A stretch of 64,000 bases of DNA from an uncultured Muribaculaceae bacterium. GTDB taxonomy: Bacteria; Bacteroidota; Bacteroidia; Bacteroidales; Muribaculaceae. Under the pieces are notes generated by a model. The model saw only the letters and a list, made by a program, of their open reading frames with translations, did not search any database and had not been told where the DNA came from. The stretch is from the NCBI GenBank assembly GCA_910579185.1, contig CAJTTG010000001.1:248001-312000 (forward strand), written 5' to 3'. The translations under genes and the position numbers were made by a program. Within the stretch, counting starts at the first letter, position 1, and every line of letters begins with the position of its first letter. This document shows, in pieces, positions 63,057-64,000 of this stretch.

Positions 63057-63365
63057 ATGATATTACTTAACACAACCTTCGCAGTTGACCAAACAGCCGA
63101 ACGGGATTTTATCAACTGGATAAAACAGGAGTATATTCCTGAACTTCGGGCCAACGAGTCTTTTTCGGACATATTATTTACAAAAATCGTCATGCCACCC
63201 TCGTCAGAAGTGCAGACTCCAAGCTATGCCCTGCATTTCAAAGCTCCGTCTGAAGAGGTGGCAAGTAATTGGATTGAGACATGTGGAGCCAGAATTTTCT
63301 CATCAATCAACAGCCGTCATAAGGACAAGGTGCTTCCATTTATCACTGTGCTGGAAATATTATAA
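63057..63365 (+). CDS. DUF4286 family protein
   Basis: A 102-residue protein with the family pattern (ILLNTTFAVDQTAERDFINW, IKQEYIPEL). Function is unknown. Its placement directly before ruvC (7-bp gap) is common in Bacteroidales. It is probably co-transcribed with the GT2 and ruvC genes. Confidence 0.82.
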   Translation: MILLNTTFAVDQTAERDFINWIKQEYIPELRANESFSDILFTKIVMPPSSEVQTPSYALHFKAPSEEVASNWIETCGARIFSSINSRHKDKVLPFITVLEIL

Positions 63366-63372
63366 TTTATAA

Positions 63373-63945
63373 ATGGAATCCAACATCAAGGATTATGAGC
63401 GCATAATCATCGGTATAGACCCTGGCACAAACGTTATGGGCTATGGTCTTCTTGGTATCTCAGGCCGCAAGCCAAAGATGATTGCAATGGGGGTAATCCA
63501 GTTAAACAAGCTGGAGAGCCACTACATGAGACTTCGGCGGATCTATGAACGTGTTCTCGGCCTGGTGGAACAATATCTGCCGGATGAAATGGCCATAGAG
63601 GCTCCATTTTTTGGTAAAAATGTACAATCAATGCTTAAACTCGGCCGAGCGCAGGGAGTTGCCATGGCAGCCGCATTATCGAGAGATGTCCCGATAACTG
63701 AATACGAGCCACGAAAAATCAAGATGGCAATCACAGGCAATGGAGGTGCTTCAAAGGAACAGGTTCAGGAGATGCTCAGACGTATTCTGGATATTCCTAA
63801 AGAAAATCTTCTGCCGCAACTCGATGCCACAGATGCTCTTGCAGCTGCTTTATGCCATTATTACGAACTGCAACGACCAACAATAAGAAAAGGGACATCC
63901 TCCTGGAAAGAATTTATTGCGAAAAATCCAGAACGCGTCAAATAG
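63373..63945 (+). CDS. ruvC: Holliday junction endonuclease RuvC
   Basis: A 190-residue resolvase that cuts Holliday junctions after RuvAB branch migration. The RNase-H-like active site is visible: [14 protein letters not shown] (first Asp), [20 protein letters not shown] (Glu and DNA-binding loop) and [15 protein letters not shown] (last acidic residues). Length and motifs are complete. Confidence 0.96.
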   Translation: MESNIKDYERIIIGIDPGTNVMGYGLLGISGRKPKMIAMGVIQLNKLESHYMRLRRIYERVLGLVEQYLPDEMAIEAPFFGKNVQSMLKLGRAQGVAMAAALSRDVPITEYEPRKIKMAITGNGGASKEQVQEMLRRILDIPKENLLPQLDATDALAAALCHYYELQRPTIRKGTSSWKEFIAKNPERVK

Positions 63946-64000
63946 TCGTCCTAAGCAATAAAATTTCTTAATTGCTTTAGATTGAAACTGCATAATCGCA

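Overview
The window comes from a bacterium of the Bacteroidales, most probably the Muribaculaceae. The tmRNA encodes the Bacteroidetes degradation tag GENNYALAA. Promoters repeatedly match the Bacteroidetes pattern TTTG, 19-22 bases, TAnnTTTG. Gene content is typical of the group: a men operon, a GT3-type glycogen synthase with glycogen phosphorylase, a biotin-dependent carboxyltransferase, DUF5606, DUF4286 and a THUMP-like methyltransferase. The genus is not certain from sequence reading alone.

Regions 1-43,950 and 62,278-63,945 are ordinary chromosome. In order they hold: an SGNH esterase end plus MBOAT acyltransferase (cell-surface O-acylation); nrdDG (anaerobic dNTP synthesis); a secreted GH2 glycosidase with rlmB and radA; a nucleotidyltransferase; purT; menD-B-C-E (menaquinone); an outer-membrane barrel and a Crp/Fnr regulator; an EF-G paralogue; lon; a biotin carboxyltransferase; rpmE; a TPR - M3 peptidase - HipA-like - DUF3037 operon; a methyltransferase; smpB; a DUF5606 - hemerythrin - LuxR run; pyrKD; glycogen synthase and phosphorylase; and ssrA. 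The far right end has a GT2 glycosyltransferase, a DUF4286 protein and ruvC.

Region 44,000-51,300 is accessory. Two zinc-ribbon membrane proteins, several small lipoproteins and a small DUF805-like protein are transcribed leftward. A probable DNA-binding protein and a membrane-anchored Ser/Thr kinase are transcribed rightward. A promoter region carrying seven perfect 10-bp tandem units occurs twice (about 47.3 and 49.0 kb). The left copy is fused to an inverted mosaic made from the 3' ends of two neighbouring genes.

Region 52,285-62,197 is the most unusual part: about 10 kb of repeated, shuffled and frameshifted modules resembling pieces of the polyvalent proteins of phages and conjugative elements. 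The modules are a kinase fragment, PBECR-type nuclease-like domains, several HExxH zincin domains and Ser/Gly-rich linkers. At five places a short, highly charged ORF lies in the +1 frame across a zincin or linker segment, always in the same relative phase, and one of these has its own consensus promoter. I read the region as a decayed but possibly still recombining array of toxin-like cassettes. Names for these domains come from remembered family resemblance, not from a search.
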